The translations under genes and the position numbers were made by a program. This document shows positions 1 through 10,299 of a stretch of 64,000 bases of DNA, piece after piece; within the stretch, counting starts at the first letter, position 1; every line of letters starts with the position of its first letter. This DNA is from Heterocephalus glaber (Eukaryota > Chordata > Mammalia > Rodentia > Bathyergidae). Below the pieces are notes generated by a model. The model was not told the origin of the DNA, searched no databases, and saw nothing but the letters and a program-made list of their open reading frames with translations. The DNA lies in NCBI RefSeq assembly GCF_000247695.1, contig NW_004624732.1, forward strand, positions 20,138,857 through 20,202,856. The letters are read 5' to 3'.

Positions 1-108
1 AAAAATAAGAACCAAGAGAGATTATGTAAAGGTGCAAATTTCCAATGATGGATGCCATTATATTGTATACCGAAATTGTACCAATAAAATAAAATTTTAA
101 AAAAAGCT
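1..108 (+). mobile_element. LINE-1 3' end (lineage-specific 3' UTR), truncated by the window edge
   Basis: It shares the block aaggtgcaaatttccaatga ... ccaataaaat with copies at 26.8 and 40.1 kb and ends in an A-rich tail. This is the last part of the L1 3' UTR of this genome's recent family. Confidence 0.75.
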
Positions 109-2164
109 TGACACTCGAAAATCTTGGTGCAAATGGTCAAAAAAGATAGAATTATATCCATCTTCACGATGGTAATACAGTGCAGAGCACTTCATCTATG
201 CTTGGTTGACATTTGCTGATAGGTGCATGGATATATGGCTGGGCAAATAGTTCCACAGACAATGAGTGTCAGGTTCACTTCTTGGATGAAGATTTAAACA
301 TTCCAGAGTCAAAGATCCAAATTTACATAGCGCAAATGCATTGGATATTTCTTGCATTGGATTTTTCTATCATAGGTTATTTACAACAGCACCTGATAAA
401 TTCACATTTGTCCAATAGATCTAGTTCTACTTAATTTAAGCAATTATTTGCAAGATGGAAAATCTCTGACTAGATGTACCCTGAAATTGCTGCACTCCAC
501 AGTGCTTTTAACTTTTTTGAATTAATTTTCAAAAAAGTTAAAAGCAAGAGATTCCACACAAAATTCTGGATTTCTGATCCTTCTTGGAAAAGAAAATGAT
601 CTAGAAACACTAGACCCACATGCTTATAAACTAGTTCCTCCCATATAATCTCTAGGCACTGAGTTCACACAATGAGTACAATCTGTCCGATCACTATGGG
701 TGGCTACAATCTATGCATTCACCAACACTGGCAAAAAACAAACAAAAAAATGGAACCTAGATCCACTTTCTTTGTTGGTTTCATAATTTTGAACTGAAAA
801 GAATGTAATTATGTCTGTTACATCTCAATCAATCAAAATTTGAAAAATTAAGAAAGCCAGTGTATATTTTAAGAAAAATATATTTAAGAAAAATTTCTGT
901 CAAGAAAAATTATGTGAAACATGGCACATAAGACAAAGGGATAAGGAATACTCTTTCAATGTCATTTGGAAGTACTGTTTAACAGGCCCATCCAGTACTT
1001 AATTTAATTCCCTGGATGATTACTTAATTATCTGTGGGATTAATTATTTCATTAGGGAATTTACATTTGTTTGATGTTCTCTTCACTATTGATTGGGGCC
1101 ATTAAATACATGTTACTTTATAGATTATTTAGCAGAGGTAAAGATGACTTCTAACTTCAGAAGTTACAGTTTATTGTCTCATAAGATATTTCTTTTTTTT
1201 GCCTGTTGTGATAGTGAAACTAAACAAATTATAGCATGATTTCCAGACTCTTTATATCTCTGTTCCTCAAGTGGTCTTTGAACCAACTTTATCACCATGC
1301 TGTTTCTTTTGTTAATGAGTTATAAAGATTGAACATGTGTTGACTCTATATTTATTTGAGTAACAGTTTTAACTTTATAAAAATTGTAATGACATCGAGA
1401 AAGATATTTATGGCTTATACAAACTGGGTCTTTGTAAAAATAATGTCTCCACTTGTGTTACCTACTCAGTCTCTGCAGATAATGTTATTTGCTGCGTATA
1501 TTAAAATGAACCCCCCACCTCTCCCAGGAAGCTTCAGTGCTCTGTCAAGCTGTTCCTCCCACTTATATCTCAGTGTGAATAAGAGATCTGATTGCAGTAA
1601 AGATTGCCCAAAGACTCTCGATATTCTTAGAAGTGCCAGAGGCAAAAAACCTATAAAAATGATGCTAGAAACTGCCCACTTCATAGTTTTGCCCAAGAGA
1701 GACTCTGCTGCACACTGTGTCAAACTGCGTGAAGCCCACAGTGAGTGGGTTGGCACTGTGCCTCAGCATGCAGAGAAGTCCACAAGTGGGGCCGTCTGCT
1801 CAGGGTGCACAGCTGGAAGAGCCTTCTGTCTCCTCAGGACCATAGAGTTGTCAAGTACTAGGTAATTCTGGCTTGGAGAACTCAGCCACTAACATCAATA
1901 GTTAATGATCACTAAGTGATGATGTGGGAATCCACTGCTCCCATAAACAGTCACATCATTGGCTATGGAAAAGAGAATAGCATGGAAACTGTTTGTAGCA
2001 TCCTTAGAGTTTGGACTTCCAAGAAATGCAAACATAAAAAGGATACTTACATGCCAGTATCTGTCATCTTTCACAATAATATGCAGCAGTACAATTTACA
2101 GTCTCTTTCTGCCCTCAAAATACCCATTCTTTTTACTTTTACACTGAATCTGACCCAGGACCTC
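109..2164. other. Intronic stretch without recognised gene or recent repeat
   Basis: AT-rich sequence. It contains the hairpin at 503-546. The long open frame at 1356-1865 has no recognisable protein features and is treated as chance. Confidence 0.5.
503..546. repeat. Perfect 18-bp inverted repeat with 8-nt loop
   Basis: The left arm at 503-520 (tgcttttaacttttttga) is the exact reverse complement of the right arm at 529-546. The loop is attaattt. It could form a hairpin or cruciform. No transposon or RNA family is recognised. Confidence 0.9.
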
Positions 2165-2300
2165 CATACCAATGAGTTACACCCCTAGCCCTTTTTATTT
2201 CTTATTTTGAGATAGAGTCTCTCTAAATTACCCAGGCTGTGTTCAAACTTGCAATCCTCCTACTTCAAACCCCCAAGTACTGAGATTGCAGAAAAGTATC
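2165..2300 (-). mobile_element. B1-dID dimeric SINE, diverged
   Basis: Read on the minus strand, a B1 body (ctgcaatctcagtacttggg type) is followed by an A-rich linker and then an ID-like head (gggctaggggtgtaactcat). The B1 then deleted-ID order marks the composite SINE. Confidence 0.6.
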
Positions 2301-2603
2301 CCTGAACCTGGTGCCTTCTCTAGTTTTGTTTGTCCTTTGTAATGCTCCCAGAAAGTGCCCCTGTGTTCACCATCCCAAGGAATCAGCAGCAGGAAGTGAA
2401 ATGGAGAAGGATACAGGAAATTCCCTCCTGATTTTCTCTCTGCTTTGGAAAACCTACATAGGTTGGGCCCGTGAGCTGAGTCCAGCTTTCGCCTGGCAGC
2501 TTTCTTCCACTGCTCCTGCTCTGGTTCACACAAAGGTACAGATGATGTCTCCTTTTCCACTTTTTCAAGAGTTGTCACTTTATCTGTTAGTGCCTCCATT
2601 CTT

Positions 2604-2679
2604 TTTAGTACTAGGGATCGAACTTGGGATCTTGCACTTGCGGGGCAGGCACTGGAACCACGAGTTAAATCCCCAGCCC
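2604..2679 (-). mobile_element. ID SINE, recent subfamily
   Basis: On + it reads tagtactagggatcgaactt ... aaatccccagccc. It is flanked by a 16-bp target-site duplication, tagtgcctccattctt at 2588-2603 and the same with one mismatch at 2680-2695. Confidence 0.88.
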
Positions 2680-3094
2680 TAGTGCCTCCGTTCTTGCTGA
2701 CACTTCTAAGGCAGATTCTTCATTAAAGTCTCTTCATTTTGACTCTGAGCTAAAGTCTAGTCCATTAAGTAATAAATGTAAAAGGACGAGTCCACTTGAT
2801 CTTTCAATTTACTAATTATAAGCTTAATGATCACAATAAAGTCAACTAGAAATATTCAGATGATTTAGAAATGAACAAGATACCATCTGGGTCTAACTAG
2901 TTACTAACATACTAATTTCCTTGTACTGACTTGAGCAGTTTCTATTTATATATCAATGTTACAGTATTTATTTTGAATTTTATCCAGGGCATTGAGAGTA
3001 TATATAGTTGTTCATTTTTGCTTATAGTTTAAGGTATCTAAATTGGAATAATGACTTTATGTAATCCTGGTTTCAGTAAGAGGAAATTTATGAT

Positions 3095-3480
3095 ACTGTG
3101 TTTTTTATTAGTTGGACTAATGACACTATAATACCTGAGATGGTCAATTTATAAAGAGAAAAGTTTTATTTTTGCCTCACGGTTTTAGGAATATCAGTTC
3201 ATGATGAGTTGGCACTGTGACTTTGGGGCGGTGGAGAGCAACACATCACGGGGTATAGGGAGGTGGAGTTGCTCACCTCCTGGACAGAAAGAAAAGGAGA
3301 AAGAGAAGAGACAGATGACTCACAGTCCCCTTCCAGGGCACACTCTCAATGACTCCAAAATGTCCTGAGAGACTCCACCTTCTTAAGTTTCTACACCTTC
3401 CAACAGCATCCAGCAGGTGACCTAGCCTTTCAGAAAGGGACCATTGGAGGTTACCTAAGATCTAAACTATAATGGTTTTT
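3095..3480 (+). repeat. ~400-bp rodent interspersed repeat, copy 1
   Basis: Diagnostic blocks are tatagtgtcattag-like ends, atacctgagatggtcaattt, ttttatttttgcctcacggt, and a tail rich in ctccacc/ccttc. It is the same family as at 4140, 27060, 52003 and 56397. The class (DNA transposon or LTR) is not resolved by eye. Confidence 0.6.
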
Positions 3481-4139
3481 TCAAATCATTTTAAACCCAG
3501 AAAAATAAATAAAATGATGCCCTTTAAAAATAAATAGAAGTGAAACAGAGAGATACTGAGAGCGCTCAGTGCCCATGGCTGAGATGTGGAAGAGTAGAAT
3601 CCATGGTCCCCATCTCAAGAACTCTCTATCACCGACTATGCTGGCCATTCCTGGCCATATCATAAACATGATTATTTCATTTAGAACATCAGTCCCCTAA
3701 ATGGTTAAAAGGTAGTAATGACAGAAGCAGTGGGGAGGATTAGGGATTTTTTCCTTTAAATTTTACTTGCATTTACTGTACTCTGGATTTACTAAGATCA
3801 GATAATGTGCTAAGCCCCAAGAAATATGTCATGTTTTCCATATAGGTATATCTCTATTCTCATTTATTTTTTTAAAAGTTACTCATATTAAATGCTAAAC
3901 TTTATATCCAGTTTTGATGATCAATTTGGAGACATCCAAATCTGTTCTTCAACCTTTGCACTCCTCAGCATCACGCCCCCACCCACACCAGGCATCACCA
4001 CTGAGCAGTCTGTCAGTCTCTCTCTTCCATGTCAGTAAATACCTGTACATTTTTCCTTACCTCAGCATAGCTTGAAGGCCGCCTAAATCATGATAAATAA
4101 GCAAAGGACTAACAAGCAATGCTTTGGGGGAAAACATGC

Positions 4140-4580
4140 CAATGATCAGTGTATTAGCCAGCTTTTCATCATTGGGATATAATACCTGACACCCCAGATT
4201 TAAAGGAGAAAAGGTATATTTGGCTCACATTTTCAGAGGTTTCAGCTGACTCCAAGACAGAAACATCATGGTGGAAGCATGTGGTAGAGCAAAGCTGCTT
4301 GGTTCATGGTGACTAAGAAGCAGAGCAAGACAAGAGCACCAGAGAGGAAGGGGCCAAGGACCAGATATATGTCCCAAGTTTGTGCCTCTGTGGCCGACCT
4401 GGATACACCCAGATGAGTCCCCTAGGTGCTTCCAAACTGATCAAGTTGATAAGCTTAACCATCACAAACCATATTTTCATACCAAAGCAAATTCTTCCAA
4501 AATAAAATTTCCCCGAAATCAGTCATTTCTTCATGTTTTAGTTGTAGCAGAAAAGAACAAAAAGAGTTGACACTGCAGAC
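4140..4580 (+). repeat. ~400-bp rodent interspersed repeat, copy 2
   Basis: It begins gtattagccagcttttcatc and continues ataatacctgacacc ... ggtatatttggctcacattt ... aaacatcatggtggaagc. This is one of the best-preserved copies of the family. An open frame inside it (4382-4570) is fortuitous. Confidence 0.68.
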
Positions 4581-4984
4581 AACTTTAAATTCTATATTTT
4601 CTTTTCTTTCCTAACCACAAACATTGACTACAAGCCACATAAAACCAATTATTTATAAATTTGACAAGGAAACAATAGTCTTTTTGGTAACACACTTTGC
4701 TACAATTAATTAAATCTCAGATCCTGTGGAGCCTACCGTACCATCAGAGCTACCACTTCATAATTCTCTTGTCTCAAGGCCAAAGCTACTAAGACTCATT
4801 ATTGTCTACTGGGCTCAGCACTAGGGATTGTAGGTAGAAAGGAAAAGACCTGGGTAGACTCATATTTTAGATTTTTTCTTTCGCCTTGTAAGATTAGAGG
4901 CCTAGAGGGAAAGAGCTACAATGGAAGTGCACAGGATTTTTAGACTAAATTTCCAAAGAGCTGGTAGGAAAATAAAACATCACA

Positions 4985-5070
4985 GGGCCGGGGATTTAGC
5001 TCAGTGGTTTCGCCGCCTGCTGCTCAAGTGCAAGGACCTAAATTCGATCCCTGGTATCAAAAAAAAAAGA
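4985..5070 (+). mobile_element. ID SINE, recent subfamily
   Basis: Nearly intact: gggccggggatttagctcag ... attcgatccctggtatc plus an A tail. A 9-bp target-site duplication aaaacatca lies at 4974-4982 and 5075-5083. The tRNA-like A and B boxes are readable. Confidence 0.93.
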
Positions 5071-5239
5071 AAAGAAAACATCATCCACTAAATAATTACA
5101 GAGTCAGTCCATTTCTAGGTGTTTGAATATCTTAAACCTGGATGTAGATTTCAATACTGTCCATACTCTCTCTACTTTTATAGTATCATATAATAGTACC
5201 ATATGATAATATAATCTGTCATATAATCCATCAAATGTG

Positions 5240-5350
5240 CATATAATACATAACCATATCCAGTCATGTGTGACATAACAATGTTTTTGTCAAAGATGGA
5301 CAACATGTATGATAATAGCCTATAAGATTATATGATGTTAATGATATAAC
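5240..5350 (+). mobile_element. Old DNA transposon fragment (Tigger-like), tentative
   Basis: The blocks ccatatccagtcatgtgtga and tagcctataagattatatga resemble a Tc/mariner-Tigger non-autonomous element seen across placental mammals. Short and diverged. Confidence 0.35.
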
Positions 5351-5399
5351 AATTTGAATTTGTATAAGTATACTTTAATGTGTTTGTATAGTATAGAGT

Positions 5400-5985
5400 T
5401 AAGTTAGGTAGAAATAGACAGTCAGACAGGGCTGGGCCCTTGAGGGAGTCAGCGCAGAGGATGAAAACACATTACAACTACAGCTGGCGGCACATCTATT
5501 AAACACCAGGCCTCAAGATAAAGACAGAATGACCAGGCCTACATGCCGCCATGGGGGTTAACTGGTATCTCCTGATCCAATAAGGTCTAGACGGACATCA
5601 GTCACCCAAGTGAGTGACCAGGACCTTCTGATCTATCCCTTCCTAAAATGATCCTTTCTCTTTCCATGTGCACTTGCTACATGATCTGCTTCCCCATTGG
5701 GTCAATATTACCTAAACAGCTATACTTGAAATCTTATTGACTGATTATAGTTTTGACCCACATTGTACCCACCTTGTGATTTTGTACCCATCATCTTGTG
5801 ATTTTGCTCTATAAAACCTCCTCTGTGAAGCAGGGTCCAAGGCAATCCACTTTTGAATCCCCTCCTGTCTCTCAGGAGCTAACTATCTCAATAAATATTT
5901 CCTACTCTTAACCTTTATTGTTCCTTAGAATTCATTCTTTGATTTTGGGGAACATGAACTCAATGCATTTGACATCTAGCAGGTT
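5400..5985 (+). mobile_element. Solo LTR of an endogenous retrovirus (ERV1-like)
   Basis: The block has a U3-like region, a TATA box (ctataaaac at 5809-5817), a short R-like stretch and a poly(A) signal aataaa at 5890-5895, followed by a pyrimidine-rich U5-like segment. A near-direct repeat around cttgtgattttg lies just upstream of the TATA box. I see no gag, pol or env beside it, nor a clear primer-binding site, so it is most likely a solo LTR left by LTR-LTR recombination. It lies antisense to the host gene. Its exact ends and target-site duplication were not found. Confidence 0.68.
5809..5817 (+). promoter_or_regulatory. TATA box of the solo LTR
   Basis: The sequence ctataaaac lies about 75 bp upstream of the LTR poly(A) signal, the usual arrangement in a retroviral LTR. 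Confidence 0.6.
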
Positions 5986-6149
5986 GGGAGTTACATTTAT
6001 TTCCCCTATAGCATTTATACTACAATAAAACTGGCTAATAATTTATTTTTCACAGCCTTTTCCTATAGTTATGCAACATAAGCATGACACTTATACCTAT
6101 ATCAGTATGTGTATGCACGTGGGAACGTGGGTTCACATGTGTGCACATG

Positions 6150-6470
6150 TGTACAGAGTTATCCCTTGGTATCTCCTGAGGATTTGCTCCAGGGCTCCTC
6201 TAGAATATCAAAACCCTGGGATGTTTAAGTTCATTATGTAAAATAGTATAGTATTTATATATAACCTATATATATATCTTCTTATATAAATTACCTCTAG
6301 ATTATTTATAATACCTCATACAATGTAAATTCTATATAAATAGTTGTTATATTGTATTTCTAAAGGAATTAAGACCAAAAAAAATCCATAAATATTTTTG
6401 AATACTTATAGTCTGAAATTGAATCCCAGAATGTAGAACTCACAAGTATGGAACACGAACTATTGCATAA
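6150..6470 (+). mobile_element. MER2-like Tigger (Tc/mariner) non-autonomous DNA transposon, copy 1
   Basis: It starts tatcccttggtatctcctga and carries the internal blocks attacctctagattatttat, aatacctcatacaatgtaaa and atagttgttatattgtattt. It aligns with the copies at 51190 and 58826. Confidence 0.72.
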
Positions 6471-6474
6471 AACT

Positions 6475-9130
6475 ACATATGTGTGTGTTATATAATACAA
6501 TTATGTAGTACACACTTAAGGGAAAGGACCAAGAAAAATGAAAGAAAAGTAGAAGGCACTAAGGAGGGACGGGGAGGGGGGATAAAGCAGGGGTCATGTC
6601 CAACAGGAAGCTCTGTGTGAGGGCAGAGCTTCTGGAACTGGCACTCTAGTCAACCTTGAAAGACATGGAAAATGCATTAAGCAGGGAGAGCTTTGCACTG
6701 TGCAGCAAAGGCATTCAGGTAATGGGAGCAACTGGTACAAAGACACTCAGTGGAGAGGTGAAGGAACACAAACCCTGTGGCTCTAACTGGGAAGCAGGTG
6801 TAGAGGATGAAGGTGGTAGGTACGGCTTGAGAGGTAAGCGGACGTGTAGATGAATGCAAAGAATATTGTACCTTGAAAATGACTGCAAATCCTTTGGTAT
6901 TTTCTCCTGACTGGCCAAGGAGCTCCCTGCAAAGAGGAGACTGAAACTTTAACTTGCTCACACTCACAAGGAAATTTCTTCGCACTTCATGGAAAAGAAA
7001 CGCTGGGCTCATTTATGAGAGACATAAGCAGATTTATTACGCAGAAAGTACACATTCAGAAGGAGCTGGGACACTCATAGAGAGAGATGCATTATGGTCT
7101 GGCACTGGGAGCATCTCTGAGGTCTTAGGGCTGTTCTCAGGACAAATAATCTAGGATATCTGTTCCTGGTGTCTGCCAAGTTACCTACTAAGGAAGTAGG
7201 TCAGATGCAAACCATCTGCATGTATCTGAAGTTTAGATATGGTTCCCAATCCATCCTGCTGCTTCCTTAAGAGGAGAAGTCTGCTGCACTTGGGAATCTA
7301 TAGGATCAGAGGAAAAGGGCAGGCTCAATTTGCTGGTGAAAAGCAAAGCAAGGGCCCAATTTACTGCATCTTAATTGCATCTTTTAGATTCTTAGGAAGT
7401 TCTTTTGGAATGAGTTTCCTGGAAGGGGAAAAAAATGCATTATCACCTTGGCTAACTGTGACTTTTTCCTGAAGCTACAGTTTTCTTAAAAGTTCAACTT
7501 TTAAAATAACAATTTTTGTCTGCTTCCTAACTATCCTTATTTCTTCCAACCTATCTCAATAATATTAAACATATAAAGAAAATCCTGTCCTACCCAATAA
7601 TGATCTTCTATTATTACTTCCTTATTTTTATAACCCATTCTTTATAAACGTATTTAAGGACTGAATAATATTCTAATTTTTCTTCCAATGGATGGGCTTA
7701 ATAAAACAGATACAGCTGCTGGCATGTTCCTGGAATAATGATACGACGAATTTCATAGTTTATGCCCAAACACTACTATGTTTGTTTAATCTGTTCAAAG
7801 AAATAAGGAAAAAGAAAAAAACAAATTTAGCTTAAGCCTTAGGCCTTTGTAGGCTGATCTACATGTTCAAGTGGGTTAGTCCCTCAGAGAAGCCCATGGA
7901 ACTCTTACTGCTTATAACCAGGAAGGTCTGAGGGCATGGCTCTGTATGTGCCAAGTAAGTTACCTTCGATGCAGACCTGGAAGTAGAGAATTAAATCTTC
8001 ATGTTGTTGTTTTAATATAGAATATAGAACTAAAGCAATTCAATAAAAGAGATCCTTGATCTTCTGTTTTTTTGTTCCAAAACAGGAGGGAAAAGCTCGA
8101 TAAGCAATTCTATCCAAATGGCGACTGGGGACAGCCATCAGAATTCATAGACTCCCTACAGGGAGGTAACCAGTTTTTCACAGTTGAGGATGAAAACTGA
8201 AAACCTCAAGCTAAATCTGGGAGAAATGCTTTAAACTCCATTTTGTCCTGCGCACAATAACGACTGTATCATTAGCTGACATGGCTGATTGATGGACCAG
8301 ACGCTGGCCTTGTATGATAGTTAGTAACAGAAAATACCATTCCAAGAAACCTTGATTCTATCCAAAGGAAAAAAAAAATGAAGAAGGAAGAAAGGGAGCA
8401 AAGGAGGGAGGGAGGAAAGGGGAGTCACATTCATATGGATGTTTGTGAACAAAGGTTTAAAAGCTTTGTTTTACTTTTAAATAAGATGCATAGATGCTTA
8501 TTCTGACATGAGAACAGCTGGCACATTTGACATTATAATGGAAATATCTGTTCATCTTCATGTGTTGGAATAAGCATATCAGATGTTAATGTTCCTGAAA
8601 TTTAGATTGGTCTTAAAATAATGCTTTGTGATAACCTGCAAAGTGAATATCAAAATCCTAAAGAAAGAAAGGAGGAAAAAGCCAATAAATTCTCTCACTG
8701 TGCCCCTAACTCCTTTTAACGGTGCATCCCATTCCTGTGTCAATCTTCTTAAATTCAGTTGCATCTTCTTAATAACTGTTTTTACATAATGGGAAATTTT
8801 GTTTCAATTCTCTTTTCCCAGGGCTGTGAAAAATTGATATCGGGCAGACATTGCTTGACATGCAATTCTCCAGTCCCTTCTGAAATTCTGCTGAACTTTC
8901 TCTTTAGAGCAAATAAAGCAGGTAAACTCAACGGCCATGGAATTGGCACTATTAAATTCAGGGACATAAAATAAGGCACTAAAAGAGATAACTTCTCACT
9001 CACACAAAGTCTTTTAAAAAAAAAAGTCCACATCCCAAAGCGATTACTTTAGCTGTTGGAGTACAAAGTCAAGGTTGGCCTTCAAGCCACTTGTAACTTG
9101 CTAAATTACTCACTACCAAAAGGAAAAACT
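6475..9130. other. Intronic stretch without recognised gene
   Basis: No exon is supported. Short open frames on both strands lack protein-like composition. A purine-rich patch at 8368-8424 is listed separately. Confidence 0.5.
8368..8424. repeat. GA-rich simple sequence
   Basis: Polypurine run (aaaaaaaaaatgaagaagga, then ggagggagggaggaaagggg). Confidence 0.8.
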
Positions 9131-9220
9131 GGGGCTGGGATGTAGCTCAGTGGTGTGCTGTCTGCCTAGCAAGAATAAGACCTCAGGTTTCATCCCAAGC
9201 ACTGCCAAACACACACACAT

Positions 9221-9264
<44 letters not shown>
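9131..9264 (+). mobile_element. ID SINE with a long (CA)n tail
   Basis: The ID body (ggggctgggatgtagctcag ... tttcatcccaagcactgcc) runs directly into a CA repeat at about 9209-9262. The tail A-tract appears to have evolved into the microsatellite. His/Thr-repeat and Cys/Val-repeat open frames here are translations of the repeat. Confidence 0.85.
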
Positions 9265-9498
9265 GCACGAGGGGTGGAGAAAGATTGCTGATAGATTCAC
9301 AGAAAGATAATAATAGTGAATTCCATATGATTTGCAGAACAGAAGTGTTGCAGCGAAATGAAATTCTTAAGGTGGCTAAATACACCCTTCAAATTCAGAT
9401 ATTCAATTCAAGTGTCTTTATTTAGAGAACTTTTTTTTCCTGGTATTGTTTTTCTTCTTTCCCTATTTCTTTTTCGGTTTTTCTTTTTTCTTTTCTAT

Positions 9499-9582
9499 TT
9501 TTTTTTTGGTACCAGGGATCGAATTCAGGTCCTTGCAGTTGCGAGGCAAGCGGTGGAACCACTGAGCTAAAATCCCTGCCCT
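9499..9582 (-). mobile_element. ID SINE, recent subfamily
   Basis: On +, a T-run is followed by ggtaccagggatcgaattca ... aaccactgagctaaaatccc. Full length. A target duplication is not certain because of the T-rich flanks. Confidence 0.88.
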
Positions 9583-9694
9583 TTCCCTCCTATTTTTAAA
9601 AGGTCTATGCCTTGGTGTGTGTTGAGAAAAAAAAAAGAATTAAAAATTAGGAAGGAGGTGAAAGGTTGCACTAAGAATGCAAACAGGCTGAGGA

Positions 9695-9895
9695 AAATAA
9701 AAATAACAACAGTAGACACATAAACATGTGACAGAATGGTATGGTACAGTTGTAGTAATGATTATATATGTATTCACTAAAGGATTTTATTATAGGCAAA
9801 TAAAAATAACAACATCAGACACATAAACATGTGGCAAAACAGTATGGCACAGTTGAAGTAATGATTATAAATGTATTTACTATAGGATTTTTTTT
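9695..9895. repeat. Two-copy tandem duplication, unit about 103 bp
   Basis: The block beginning aaataaaaataacaac at 9695 recurs at 9798. Both copies share acacataaacatgtg, then atggcacagttg-type sequence, atgattata and a tatt-act-aaggattt end. The units have diverged by scattered substitutions. Confidence 0.85.
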
Positions 9896-10168
9896 CCATT
9901 GTTTATTGGTACATTTTAGGTATACAATACAGTTTCATTCATCATTGGGATCTTGTATCTTTACATGATGTATCTTAGTTCTTATTTTTTCCCCAGTTCC
10001 CCTGACCTCTCTTTACCCACTCCACCCTTCCCTATTTACAAAGACTTTGTTTCCATTTTTTCCTTCTCTTATATATTTTTTCCCTTCTTTCCTTTCCCTA
10101 CCCCTCCCACTTCCCCTATTCCTTTAGATCTTTTCTTCCTATTTCACATCATCAATTACACATTTTGA
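9893..10168 (-). mobile_element. LINE-1 3' end, 5'-truncated
   Basis: Antisense 3' UTR: ttgtttattggtacatttta, then a pyrimidine-rich tract (the L1 G-rich polypurine tract on the other strand), then cctatttcacatcatcaatt. It is flanked by actataggattttt at 9879-9892 and 10169-10182. Confidence 0.85.
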
Positions 10169-10182
10169 ACTATAGGATTTTT

Positions 10183-10272
10183 ATTTATTTATTTATTTTT
10201 GTACCAGGGATCGAACTCAGGACCTTGTGCTTGTGAGGAGGGCACTGGAACCACTGAGCTAAATCCCAGGCC
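10183..10272 (-). mobile_element. ID SINE inserted at the same target as the adjacent L1
   Basis: On + it reads ttatttattt..gtaccagggatcgaactcag ... gagctaaatcccaggcc. A 15-bp duplication aactataggattttt lies at 10168-10182 and 10273-10287. This is the same sequence that borders the L1 on its other side. Confidence 0.92.
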
Positions 10273-10299
10273 AACTATAGGATTTTTAAATATTTAAAT

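Noticed and set aside
1356..1865. Longest open frame in the window (169 codons, +)
   Set aside because: No domain, no protein-like composition, no family match and no splice signals in register; the opposite strand is also partly open. Treated as chance.
4985..5060. tRNA gene
   Set aside because: It has tRNA-like A and B boxes but is an ID SINE with an A tail and target duplication, one of many copies.
5986..6150. Internal retroviral genes next to the LTR
   Set aside because: No gag, pol or env similarity or primer-binding site seen downstream; a MER2-like element follows.
9113..9425. His/Thr-repeat and Cys/Val-repeat proteins
   Set aside because: Translations of the CA/TG microsatellite attached to an ID element. 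The same applies at 46219-46516.
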